Shown here: positions 41,751-49,491 of the stretch, piece after piece
Position numbering within the stretch: the first letter of the stretch is position 1
How the letters are laid out: each line of letters opens with the position of its first letter
Source: Verrucomicrobiaceae bacterium
Lineage (GTDB): Bacteria; Verrucomicrobiota; Verrucomicrobiia; Verrucomicrobiales; Verrucomicrobiaceae
Direction: 5' to 3'
NCBI GenBank assembly: GCA_016713245.1
Contig: JADJPM010000004.1
Location: 124,001 to 188,000 of the forward strand
DNA: 64,000 nucleotides
Position numbers and translations under genes: made by a program
Notes under the pieces: generated by a model
The model's database searches: none
Told to the model about the DNA's origin: nothing
What the model saw: only the letters and a program-made list of their open reading frames with translations

Positions 41751-43589
41751 ATGCTCCTGACCGATCTCGACAACGCCATCGCCCGCACCCAGGCTCATCT
41801 CTTGAGCCTGCGGAACGAAAAAGGCCACTGGGAGGGCGAACTGAGCTCCAGCGCCCTTTCCACTGCCACCGCCGTCGTGGCGCTGAAACTCGTCGATGCC
41901 GCAAAGCACGCCGATTTCATCGAAAAAGGCGCCGCATGGCTCCGCCAGCATCAAAACACCGACGGCGGCTGGGGCGACACGACCATCAGCAAAAGCAACC
42001 TCTCCACCACGCTGCTGTGCTGGAGTGCTTTGCATCTGGGAGAGCGGACGCCCTCGTCCGCCATCCGCTCCGCGAGCGATTGGATCACAGCTCAGACTGG
42101 CACACTCGATCCCAAAGACATCGCGAAGGCCGTCATCGCCCGCTATGGTAAGGACAAGACCTTCAGCGTGCCCATTTTGATGCTCTGCTCGCTCTGCGGC
42201 ACGCTCGGTGAGAAACCATGGCGACACGTCATCGCGCTGCCGTTTGAACTCGCTGCGCTGCCGCGGACGTGGTTCGGAGCCATCGGGTTGCCGGTGGTGA
42301 GCTATGCGCTGCCCGCGCTCATCGCCATCGGGCACATCCGCTTTCAAAAAGCCCCGCCTGCGTGGTGGAATCCGCTCCGCTGGCTCCGTGCGCTCGCCTG
42401 GAAACGCGTGCGGCCGATGCTGAAGACGCTGCAACCTTCCAGCGGCGGTTATTTGGAAGCCACGCCGCTCACCAGCTTCGTCACCATGGCCCTCGCCGGG
42501 GCAGGTGATCTCGATCATCCCTGCCTGCCGCTGGCCGTCGAATTCCTCCGCCGCAGCATGCGCGACGATGGCAGTTGGCCCATCGACACCAATCTCGCGA
42601 CGTGGGGCACGACGCTCGCCGTGCGGGCTCTGGAAGGGAGCGCGGACACTCCTGTCCGCCAAGTCGTGACCGACTGGCTCCTCGCCCAGCAATACCGCGA
42701 CATCCACCCCTTCACCAACGCCGCCCCCGGTGGCTGGGCCTGGACCGATCTCCCCGGCGGCGTGCCCGATGCCGATGACACCTCGAGTGCGCTCATCGCT
42801 CTCAAATCGCTGCTTTCGGATGCACCGCAGAGGACGCAGAGTTCCGCAGAGGTTTCTGAAAAACAAACTCTGCGGATCTCTGCGTCCTCTGCGGTTGAAA
42901 CGAACGTCATTCCCGCCGTCCGCTGGCTTTTGGACCTCCAAAACCGCGACGGTGGCATGCCAACCTTCTGCCGAGGCTGGGGTGCCTTGCCGTTCGATCG
43001 CTCCACGCCCGAAATCACCGCTCACGCCCTCCTCGCCTGTTGGACGTGGATGGATAAACTGCCTGACGACATGCAGAAACGCATCGTCGCATCGACCGAG
43101 CGGGCTTTGGACTACTTGGCGAAAACCCAAGCCAGCGACGGCTCCTGGCTCCCGCTGTGGTTCGGCAACGAACACACGCCCGACGAAATGAATCCCGTTT
43201 ACGGCACCGCGCAGGTCCTGAACCACCTTCTCGGCAGCGCGGCCCTTTCCACTCAAGCCGGCGCTTTGATCCAAACCGGCCTCGAATACCTCCAAACCGC
43301 CCAAAAGCCCGACGGCTCCTTCGGCGGCGATCCCGCCAGCCCCCCGAGCATCGAAGAAACCGCCGTCGCCCTCCACGCCCTCTCGCAGGATCGGAGCGCG
43401 GACGCCCTCGTCCGCCTTCAAAAGGCCGCGCATTGTCTCCTCCTGAACAGCCACCACGGCACCCACTTCCCTAGTGCCCCCATCGGCCTCTACTTCGCCC
43501 GGTTGTGGTATCACGAGCGGCTTTACCCCGTGATTTGGACCCTCCAGGCCCTCAAATCGGCCCGGCAGCGTCTTTCCGAGGCGGCATGA
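41751..43589 (+). CDS. Squalene-hopene cyclase / class II triterpene cyclase family protein
   Basis: 612 residues from ATG 41751 (an upstream ATG at 41706 is possible). QW-type repeats (QNTDGGWGDT, DDGSWPIDTN, QNRDGGMPTF, ASDGSWLPLW, KPDGSFGGD) and the catalytic D-A-D-D motif at 340-343 identify a class II cyclase, which protonates and cyclises squalene or a related polyprene to a hopene-like product at the membrane. No squalene-synthesis genes are nearby. Codons about 358-382 encode an in-frame inverted repeat (DAPQRTQSSAEVSEKQTLRI region) where homologues have a short loop, and three 18-bp palindromes are also in frame. Confidence 0.85.
   Translation: MLLTDLDNAIARTQAHLLSLRNEKGHWEGELSSSALSTATAVVALKLVDAAKHADFIEKGAAWLRQHQNTDGGWGDTTISKSNLSTTLLCWSALHLGERTPSSAIRSASDWITAQTGTLDPKDIAKAVIARYGKDKTFSVPILMLCSLCGTLGEKPWRHVIALPFELAALPRTWFGAIGLPVVSYALPALIAIGHIRFQKAPPAWWNPLRWLRALAWKRVRPMLKTLQPSSGGYLEATPLTSFVTMALAGAGDLDHPCLPLAVEFLRRSMRDDGSWPIDTNLATWGTTLAVRALEGSADTPVRQVVTDWLLAQQYRDIHPFTNAAPGGWAWTDLPGGVPDADDTSSALIALKSLLSDAPQRTQSSAEVSEKQTLRISASSAVETNVIPAVRWLLDLQNRDGGMPTFCRGWGALPFDRSTPEITAHALLACWTWMDKLPDDMQKRIVASTERALDYLAKTQASDGSWLPLWFGNEHTPDEMNPVYGTAQVLNHLLGSAALSTQAGALIQTGLEYLQTAQKPDGSFGGDPASPPSIEETAVALHALSQDRSADALVRLQKAAHCLLLNSHHGTHFPSAPIGLYFARLWYHERLYPVIWTLQALKSARQRLSEAA
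42044..42061. repeat. 18-bp palindrome in frame in the cyclase gene, copy 1
   Basis: GCGGACG-CCCT-CGTCCGC. Copies 2 and 3 lie at 42642-42659 and 43398-43415. Confidence 0.6.
42642..42659. repeat. 18-bp palindrome in frame in the cyclase gene, copy 2
   Basis: GCGGACA-CTCC-TGTCCGC; encodes SADTPVR. Arms are perfect and differ from copies 1 and 3 in a compensated way. Confidence 0.6.
42824..42895. repeat. Large in-frame inverted repeat inside the cyclase gene
   Basis: Two arms of about 30 bp, nearly perfect (left arm starts ACCGCAGAGGACGCAGAG, right arm ends CTCTGCGTCCTCTGCGGT), around a loop of about 12 nt. The 72 bp are exactly 24 codons and keep the frame. Confidence 0.9.
43398..43415. repeat. 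18-bp palindrome in frame in the cyclase gene, copy 3
   Basis: GCGGACG-CCCT-CGTCCGC, identical to copy 1. Confidence 0.6.
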
Positions 43590-43669
43590 TCCGTCCGATC
43601 TTCCCGAAAAAACTCTGCCGCCTCCGTCGCTGGGCAATGTGCCCCATGCTCCCTGCCAAATTCACCCTT

Positions 43670-43696
43670 GCTTTAGAATCATTCCAATTCTAAAGC
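43670..43696. promoter_or_regulatory. Perfect palindrome before the Fur-family gene, likely Fur/PerR-type operator
   Basis: Arms GCTTTAGAAT and ATTCTAAAGC, 7-nt spacer CATTCCA, ending 10 bp before the ATG at 43707. Size, AT-rich inner bases and position suit autoregulation by the Fur-family protein encoded next. Confidence 0.65.
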
Positions 43697-43706
43697 CAAA
43701 TCCGTC

Positions 43707-44171
43707 ATGACACCCTCTGCCACCTCCACCCGTGCCCCTTCGAAGCCCACCGGCCTCGAGTGCCGCATGGCCGTCCTCGGGGCCGATGTGCGCCTCACGC
43801 CCCACCGTCGCGAGGTCTTCGACGTCCTGGCGGGCTCGACGGACCACCCCACCGCCTACGACATCCTCGACCGGGTCAAAAGCCGCTCCCCCGGCATCTC
43901 CCTGGCCACCGTTTACAACTGCCTCGAGCACCTCACCTCCGCCGGGCTGATCAAGCAGGTCCACCTCGAGCGCGGCCAGTCCCGCTACTGTGCGAACCTC
44001 CACGAGCACGTCCATTTCCACTGCGAGACCTGCGGCAAGGTCATCGACGCCCACCCCGCCACCGATTTCGACCCCGCCAAGTTCTGGAACCTCCCCAAAG
44101 GCACCCGCGTCACCCGCACCGATCTCGCCATTCACGGCACCTGCGATGCGTGCGCCCAGAAGGATTTATGA
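43707..44171 (+). CDS. Fur-family transcriptional regulator
   Basis: 154 residues. Winged helix from about 25 to 90 (LTPHRREVFDVLAGSTDHPT, SLATVYNCLEHLTSAGLIK). The metal-binding part has HEHVHFHCETCG and a second pair CDAC, giving Cys106, Cys109, Cys146 and Cys149 for structural zinc. It could sense iron (Fur) or peroxide (PerR); the sequence does not decide. It stands directly upstream of the suf genes and probably controls them and itself through the palindrome at 43670-43696. Its stop TGA is formed by the first unit of a 7-bp repeat block (GATTTATGA). Confidence 0.92.
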   Translation: MTPSATSTRAPSKPTGLECRMAVLGADVRLTPHRREVFDVLAGSTDHPTAYDILDRVKSRSPGISLATVYNCLEHLTSAGLIKQVHLERGQSRYCANLHEHVHFHCETCGKVIDAHPATDFDPAKFWNLPKGTRVTRTDLAIHGTCDACAQKDL

Positions 44172-44266
44172 TTTACGATTTATGATTCTTGATTTGCCCA
44201 AACCAAGAATCGCCATCGCCGCCCCTCCCCAAATCATAAATCAAAAATCATAACTCATAAATCGAT
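44164..44266. repeat. Inverted pair of 7-bp repeat tracts between the Fur-family gene and sufC
   Basis: Left tract: GATTTAT, GATTTAC, GATTTAT, GATTCTT, GATTTGC (44164-44198). Right tract: AAATCAT, AAATCAA, AAATCAT, AACTCAT, AAATCGA (44232-44266). The two are reverse complements in type, so the RNA could fold into a long hairpin with a 33-nt loop. Confidence 0.85.
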
Positions 44267-44285
44267 CCCCCAAAAAGCCCCCGAC

Positions 44286-45044
44286 ATGTCTCTCGTCATC
44301 AACAATCTCCATGCCACCATCCCCGGCCGCGAAATCCTCAAAGGCCTGAACCTCACCATCAACCCCGGTGAAGTCCACGCCATCATGGGCCCGAACGGCA
44401 GCGGCAAAAGCACGCTGAGCAAGGTCCTCTGCGGCCACGAAGATTACGAAGTCACCAGCGGCGAGGTCCTCCTCGATGGCGAAAACATCCTCGACATGGC
44501 CGTCGATGCCCGCAGCCGCGCTGGGCTCTTCCTTGCCTTCCAATATCCGCACGAAATCCCCGGCGTCAGCAATGCCAACTTCCTCCGCGCCGCGCTGAAG
44601 GCCCGCCTGCCGAAGGGCGAGGACATCGACGCCGTGAAGTTCTACAAACAGCTCTACGCCCGCATGGACCAGCTCGAGATGGACCGCAGCTTCACCAGCC
44701 GCAGCGTGAATGAAGGCTTCTCCGGCGGTGAAAAGAAGCGCAACGAGATCCTCCAGCTCATGATGCTGGAGCCGAAATACGCCATTCTCGACGAAACCGA
44801 CTCCGGCCTCGACATTGACGCCCTCAAGATCGTCTCCCGCGGCGTGAACGCCATGCGCAGCGAGAACCGCGGCTTCCTCGTCATCACCCACTACCAGCGC
44901 CTTCTCAATTACATCCAGCCCGACATCGTCCACGTCCTCAAAGACGGTCGCATCGTCAAAACCGGCGGCAAAGAGCTCTCCCTCGAACTCGAAGAACGCG
45001 GCTACGACTGGGTGACTGAGGAGCCGATCGCGAAGGCGGCCTAA
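44286..45044 (+). CDS. sufC: Fe-S cluster assembly ATPase SufC
   Basis: 252 residues. Walker A GPNGSGKST at about 35-43, LAFQYPHEIPG Q-loop, signature FSGGEKKRNEI, Walker B YAILDETDSGLDIDA and the switch region VITHYQRLL are all those of SufC rather than a transporter ATPase. It drives the SufBCD scaffold in the cytoplasm during Fe-S cluster assembly. sufB and sufD follow, with a small membrane-protein gene between sufC and sufB. Confidence 0.97.
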   Translation: MSLVINNLHATIPGREILKGLNLTINPGEVHAIMGPNGSGKSTLSKVLCGHEDYEVTSGEVLLDGENILDMAVDARSRAGLFLAFQYPHEIPGVSNANFLRAALKARLPKGEDIDAVKFYKQLYARMDQLEMDRSFTSRSVNEGFSGGEKKRNEILQLMMLEPKYAILDETDSGLDIDALKIVSRGVNAMRSENRGFLVITHYQRLLNYIQPDIVHVLKDGRIVKTGGKELSLELEERGYDWVTEEPIAKAA

Positions 45045-45052
45045 CTGAATTC

Positions 45053-45556
45053 ATGAGCGAAGAGATTACAGCCAAACTCACCCTTGATGCCCCCACACTG
45101 CTTGTGGGGCATCGATGGTATTGGAAGCGGGCATTTCTCCCGGGTTGGTTGTTTTGGCCAGCTTGCTGTTTAACGCTCTTCTCATCAATTCCCCTGATCA
45201 AAAGCGGTGAGTTGTGGTCATGCTGGCCCTACTGGGGCTTCCTCGGACTGTTCTTCGTGCCATCGCTGATGAAATGGCTGGCCAAGATTCGTCTGCTGCA
45301 AGCTTTGAAGACCTCCCCAAAGGAAATTGGCTACGCATTTGGCGAGAATGGCGTGAGTTACCAAGCACCTGGTGATCCACCGTCCGACAAATGGAGCTTT
45401 CTCAAGGAGAGCTTCGCCACACCTGATGGTGGCCTAATCATCACGGTCAAGAGAGGCTATCTCTGGCTCCCCAAGACCGCCTTCACCTCTGAGGCCGACT
45501 ACAAACGCTTCCTCGACCTCCTCGCCGCTAAGACCAAGCACTCGAAGCTCGGATAG
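45053..45556 (+). CDS. YcxB-like membrane protein inserted between sufC and sufB
   Basis: 167 residues from ATG 45053, 8 bp after sufC. N-terminal TLDAPTLLVGHRWYW, then two hydrophobic segments (GWLFWPACCLTLFSSIPLI, LWSCWPYWGFLGLFFVPSLM), then a PH-like C-terminal half ending WLPKTAFTSEADYKRFLDLL, the usual YcxB-domain ending. No link to Fe-S assembly is known. It has lower GC than its neighbours and is followed by a 7-bp repeat tract running up to the sufB start, so it is probably a late arrival in the operon. Confidence 0.65.
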   Translation: MSEEITAKLTLDAPTLLVGHRWYWKRAFLPGWLFWPACCLTLFSSIPLIKSGELWSCWPYWGFLGLFFVPSLMKWLAKIRLLQALKTSPKEIGYAFGENGVSYQAPGDPPSDKWSFLKESFATPDGGLIITVKRGYLWLPKTAFTSEADYKRFLDLLAAKTKHSKLG

Positions 45557-45562
45557 CCGTCC

Positions 45563-45597
45563 AAATCATAAGTCATAAATCATCAATCATAAATCTC
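45563..45597. repeat. 7-bp repeat tract abutting the sufB start codon
   Basis: Five units: AAATCAT, AAGTCAT, AAATCAT, CAATCAT, AAATCTC, ending exactly at the ATG of sufB. No Shine-Dalgarno-like sequence is visible in it. Confidence 0.8.
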
Positions 45598-47049
45598 ATG
45601 GTCATCGCCCCAGAAACCACCCTCGAACCCGAAGTGACCGCCGCAGCGTCGGACATCTCCGACATCCGCGTCGATAGCGTCGGCGACTTCACCTTCCCGG
45701 AGCGCAACAAGTTCGACTCCGGCTTCGGCATCACGTCGAAGACCGTCGATTACATCAGCGACGTGAAGGGCGATCCCGATTGGATCCGCGAGTTCCGGCA
45801 CAAGGCGCTCAAAGTCTTCCAGGACAAGCCCATGCCCACGCATTGGGCCACGAAGGATCTGGAGAACATCCACTTCGACGAGTTCCGCTACTACCTCAGC
45901 GACGGCCAGAAGCCGAAGCGCTCCTGGGACGACGTGCCCGAGGACGTGAAGAAGACCTTCGATCGTCTCGGCATCCCTGAGCAGGAACGCAAATTCCTCG
46001 CCGGCGTCGAGGCGCAGTATGACAGCGAGGCCGCCTACTCGAACATCAAAGCCGCCGTCGAGGAGCAGGGCGTCATCTTCGTCAACAGCACCGAAGGCCT
46101 GCACAAACACCCCGAGATCTTCAAGAAGTGGTTCGGCAAGGTCATCCCCACTGGCGACAACAAATTCTCCGCGCTCAACAGCGCCGTCTTCAGCGGCGGC
46201 TCGTTCATCTACGTCCCGCCCGGCGTGAAGGTGAAACATCCGCTGCAGGCCTACTTCCGCATCAACAGCGAGCAGTTCGGCCAGTTCGAGCGCACGCTCA
46301 TCATCGCCGATGAAGGCGCGGAAGTGATGTACATGGAAGGCTGCACCGCGCCGAAGTTCGAGACCGCCACGCTGCACAGCGCCGTCGTCGAGCTCGTCGC
46401 CATGAAAGGCGCGAAGATCCAGTATGTCACCGTGCAAAACTGGAGCAGCAACGTCTTCAACCTCGTCACCAAGCGCGGCATCGCCCACGAAGACGCCGAA
46501 GTGCGCTGGATCGACTGCAACATCGGCAGCCGCCTCACCATGAAATACCCAGGCGTCATCATGAAAGGCCGCCGCGCCCGTGGCGAGGTCATCAGCATCG
46601 CCTTGGCCAACAGCGGCCAGCATCAGGACACCGGCGCGAAGATGGTCCACGCCGCCGACGAGACCACCAGCAACGTCATCAGCAAATCCATCAGCATCGG
46701 CGAAGGCCGCGCCACCTACCGCGGCCTCGTGCACATCCCGAAGCACCTCAAAGGCTGCAAAAACAACACCGAGTGCGACGCCCTGCTCATCAACCCCAAC
46801 AGCCGCACCGACACCTACCCCGCCATCAGCGTCCGCGGCAACCAGCACGCCACCCAGCACGAAGCCAGCGTCAGCCAGGTCAGCGCCGACCAAATCTTCT
46901 ACCTCATGCAACGCGGCCTCACCGAAGCCGAAGCCATGAGCTTGTCCGTCAACGGCTTCATCAACGACCTCGTGAAGGAATTCCCCATGGAATACAGCGT
47001 CGAGCTGAAGCGGCTCATCGATCTGGAGATGGAGGGAAGCGTGGGCTAG
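45598..47049 (+). CDS. sufB: Fe-S cluster assembly protein SufB
   Basis: 483 residues. Diagnostic blocks are VDYISDVKGDPDWIREFRHK, STEGLHKHPEIFKKWFGKVI, NKFSALNSAVFSGGSFIYVP, EGCTAPKF and KNNTECDALLINPNSRTDTY (conserved Cys), with VSQVSADQIFYLMQRGL near the end. SufB is the scaffold on which the cluster is built in the SufBC2D complex. The ATG at 45598 is fixed by family alignment of the start and abuts a 7-bp repeat tract; the upstream translation signal is unclear. Confidence 0.97.
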   Translation: MVIAPETTLEPEVTAAASDISDIRVDSVGDFTFPERNKFDSGFGITSKTVDYISDVKGDPDWIREFRHKALKVFQDKPMPTHWATKDLENIHFDEFRYYLSDGQKPKRSWDDVPEDVKKTFDRLGIPEQERKFLAGVEAQYDSEAAYSNIKAAVEEQGVIFVNSTEGLHKHPEIFKKWFGKVIPTGDNKFSALNSAVFSGGSFIYVPPGVKVKHPLQAYFRINSEQFGQFERTLIIADEGAEVMYMEGCTAPKFETATLHSAVVELVAMKGAKIQYVTVQNWSSNVFNLVTKRGIAHEDAEVRWIDCNIGSRLTMKYPGVIMKGRRARGEVISIALANSGQHQDTGAKMVHAADETTSNVISKSISIGEGRATYRGLVHIPKHLKGCKNNTECDALLINPNSRTDTYPAISVRGNQHATQHEASVSQVSADQIFYLMQRGLTEAEAMSLSVNGFINDLVKEFPMEYSVELKRLIDLEMEGSVG

Positions 47050-47058
47050 CCGCAGGTG

Positions 47059-47363
47059 CGGAATGACGAAACCAGAATGACGAAGGCCGAACAGATGCAT
47101 TTCGCTCAGGAACTGTCGCATCACGCGCCAGCGTCGTGGAGTGCGGTGGCAGAGATGCGAGAGCGAAGCCTCGCATCGTCGACACCGCTTTCGAGCGTCG
47201 TTCAGCTCTCGTCAGCTCTCCTCGCCATCGCAAAGCGGTGTCGCGCTTCGCTTCCCACGCGCAGTCCAAAACGCTCTCGCGCCTTCGTCCGCCGCACCAT
47301 CTCATTCCGCCCTTCGGACTTCGTCATTCATTCGTCCTTCTGAATTCGTCATTCGTCATTTTC
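47059..47363. repeat. Nested inverted-repeat unit filling the 317-bp sufB-sufD gap
   Basis: The outer arms are 7-bp repeats: GAATGAC/GAAACCA/GAATGAC/GAAGGCC on the left (47059-47096), and nine units in reverse sense from CTCATTC to CATTTTC on the right (47301-47363). Inside lies a second inverted pair: GTGGAGTGCGGTGGCA with GACACCGCTTT on the left (about 47128-47190), and AAAGCGGTGTCGCG with GCGCAGTCCAAAACGCT on the right (about 47231-47275). No gene is recognised within it. This resembles a foldback element. Confidence 0.75.
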
Positions 47364-47366
47364 CAC

Positions 47367-48665
47367 ATGCCCTCCGACACCTCCACCGGCCTCCTCACCA
47401 TCGCACCCGCTCGCAGCACCTCCACGCCAGCCTGGTTCACCACGCGCTCAACGGCCGCGTGGACCGAATTCCAGTCCCTGCCGCTTCCCGGCCTTAAAGA
47501 CGAAAACTGGCGCTACTCGAACGCGAAGAAGATCGAGCTCGCCGACCACGCTCCTGCCAAAACACCGACCGCCGAGCAGTCCAAAGCCGCTCTCGCAGCC
47601 ACCGAGGGCCTCAAAGAACGCGCGGCGCGATTTGTCTTCGTGAATGACACGCTCGTCGAATCCGACACGAGCGGCCTTCCCGCCGGTGTCGTGTGCGTGA
47701 GCTTCGAGGATGCGCTCAAATCGCACGAAGCCGCCCTCCAGCAGCACTTCATGAAGGGCGATCTGCCGCTCGGGTCCGGCAAATTCGCTGCGTTGCACCT
47801 GGCGCATGTCAAAGCAGGCACCGTCATCATCGTGCCGAAGAACGTCGTCATCGAAAAGCCCATTGAAGTCTTCCACTGGGTCGTCGGCGACCACGCCGCC
47901 ATCTTCCCGCACACACTCGTCGTCACCGGCGACCACGCGCAGGTCAGCGTCGTCGATCATTACCGCAGTCTCGAAGGTGAAGGCGGCCTCAGCATCGCCA
48001 TCGCCGATCTCGTCGGCGGCAGCGGCAGCAAGATCACCTACGCCGCCTGCCAGGAGCTCGCCGATGACGCCCAGGCGCTGCATCTTTCCAGCATCACCGC
48101 CGGACGCGATGCCAGCGTGAAAAGCTTCCAGGTGCAGCTCGGTGCCGCCTTCAGCCGCAGCGAAAGCGTCAGCGACCTCGTCGGCCAGGGCGCACGCAGC
48201 GACATGCTCAGCGTCAGTTTGCCCATCGGCGAGCAAATCGTCGATCAGCGCACGCTTCAGCGTCACAAAGCCCCGCACGCCACCAGCGACCTGCTTTACA
48301 AAAACGCCCTCTACGGCCAGTCCCGCAGCATTTTCAGCGGCCTCATCATCGTCGATGAAGGCGCGCACTACACCGACGCCTACCAGACCTGCCGCAACCT
48401 GCTCAACAGCAACGAAGCCGAAGCCACCAGCCTCCCCGGCCTCGAAATCAACGCCGACCAGGTCAAATGCAGCCACGGAGCCACCAGCGGCCCCATCAGC
48501 GACGAAGAACTCTTCTACCTCAAAGCCCGCGGCATCAGCGACAGCGAAAGCCGCAAGCTCATCATCGAAGGCTTCCTCGCCGGCGTGGTGGAACGCTTCG
48601 GCAATAGCGAACTCCTCGACGCCCTCGTCGCCCGCATCGACGAGAAGCTGGAGCGGGCGGTTTAG
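47367..48665 (+). CDS. sufD: Fe-S cluster assembly protein SufD
   Basis: 432 residues from ATG 47367; the frame is open further upstream but only across the repeat unit. SLPLPGLKDENWRYSN is the standard SufD opening; HHHxP-type regions are replaced by KAGTVIIVPKNVVIEKPIEV; GRDASVKSFQVQLGAAFSRS, HATSDLLYKNALYGQSRSIF and CSHGATSGPISDEELFYLKA match the C-terminal SufB/SufD fold. Partner of SufB in the scaffold and needed for iron entry. Last gene of the suf cluster; converges with the exonuclease gene. Confidence 0.95.
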   Translation: MPSDTSTGLLTIAPARSTSTPAWFTTRSTAAWTEFQSLPLPGLKDENWRYSNAKKIELADHAPAKTPTAEQSKAALAATEGLKERAARFVFVNDTLVESDTSGLPAGVVCVSFEDALKSHEAALQQHFMKGDLPLGSGKFAALHLAHVKAGTVIIVPKNVVIEKPIEVFHWVVGDHAAIFPHTLVVTGDHAQVSVVDHYRSLEGEGGLSIAIADLVGGSGSKITYAACQELADDAQALHLSSITAGRDASVKSFQVQLGAAFSRSESVSDLVGQGARSDMLSVSLPIGEQIVDQRTLQRHKAPHATSDLLYKNALYGQSRSIFSGLIIVDEGAHYTDAYQTCRNLLNSNEAEATSLPGLEINADQVKCSHGATSGPISDEELFYLKARGISDSESRKLIIEGFLAGVVERFGNSELLDALVARIDEKLERAV

Positions 48666-48692
48666 CCCTGCCTGCGCATTCGAAGGGTGCGG

Positions 48693-48848
48693 AAAGTGGA
48701 ACAGGTTTGCACCCTGTTCATTCAGTTCAAAGTGTGGTTTAAGAATCTGCTGCCAGCATCATTCCGAGGTGTTATGAACGGATTTGGAGCACTCGCACTC
48801 GTCTTTCTCCGTCGGCACAGTTTACAAACCTGTGCCACTTTCTCTGCC
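48693..48848. repeat. Pair of inverted palindromic elements between convergent genes
   Basis: 48693-48719 (AAAGTGGAACAGGTTTGC then ACCCTGTTC) and 48814-48848 (GGCACAGTTTACAAACC then TGTGCCACTTT) share AAAGTGG(C/A)ACAGGTTTG in opposite orientation. They lie in the 209-bp gap between sufD and the convergent exonuclease gene and may form hairpins that end both transcripts. Confidence 0.55.
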
Positions 48849-48874
48849 GGAGCTTTTGACTGCATGGTCACTTC

Positions 48875-49453
48875 TCAGGCTAGGGCGGGAATCACGCCGA
48901 TGGAAGAATCCACCGGGCAGTCATGCATGTTGGGCGTGAGTCGTTCCCACATCTGCCGCACCGCACGGGCGAGCAACTGCACATCACCGCGAGCGTCGTG
49001 ACGCTTCACGCCTTCGCTGGATAGCCCTAGACGTGCCAGCACCGCATCGAGGCCGTGACCACCGCGTCCGCCCCAGATCTTCCGCGAAAAATCCCTGGAA
49101 TCGAGCGCGTTCGTCTCGCGGACGGGCATGCCGAGCCGTTTGCAGTTCTCCGCGATGAAGCGCATGTCAAAACGCAGGCCGTTGTGGGCGATGAGCGTCG
49201 CATTGGTGCCCACAAATTCCGAAAAACGCGTCAGCACATCGCGAGGTAAGGGCGCATCGGCCACTTCGGCCTGAGTGATGCCCGTGAGCTTGGTGATGAA
49301 GGACGGGATGCAATGTTCGGGGCGCACATAACTGTCGAAAAGCTCCCCCTTGTCCCATTCGCCGTTCTTCACTTTTACGGCTGCGATCTGGATGATCTGA
49401 TGGAGGCAAGGTCGTAACCCGGTGGTTTCAAGGTCGAAGATGATAAGGGTCAC
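48875..49453 (-). CDS. DnaQ-like 3'-5' exonuclease (DEDDh family)
   Basis: 192 residues. Motif I FDLETTG (Asp, Glu), motif II HNGLRFDMRFI (Asp), motif III HDARGDVQLL (His and Asp) complete the DEDDh set. The protein is a lone exonuclease domain like the epsilon subunit or RNase T, without polymerase or helicase parts. It would remove nucleotides from the 3' end of DNA or RNA. Convergent with sufD; 38 bp downstream of alr on the same strand. Confidence 0.88.
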   Translation of the reverse strand: MTLIIFDLETTGLRPCLHQIIQIAAVKVKNGEWDKGELFDSYVRPEHCIPSFITKLTGITQAEVADAPLPRDVLTRFSEFVGTNATLIAHNGLRFDMRFIAENCKRLGMPVRETNALDSRDFSRKIWGGRGGHGLDAVLARLGLSSEGVKRHDARGDVQLLARAVRQMWERLTPNMHDCPVDSSIGVIPALA

Positions 49454-49491
49454 CTCGTGACCTGCGGCTGCCTGCTGATGAAAGCAAGGCT

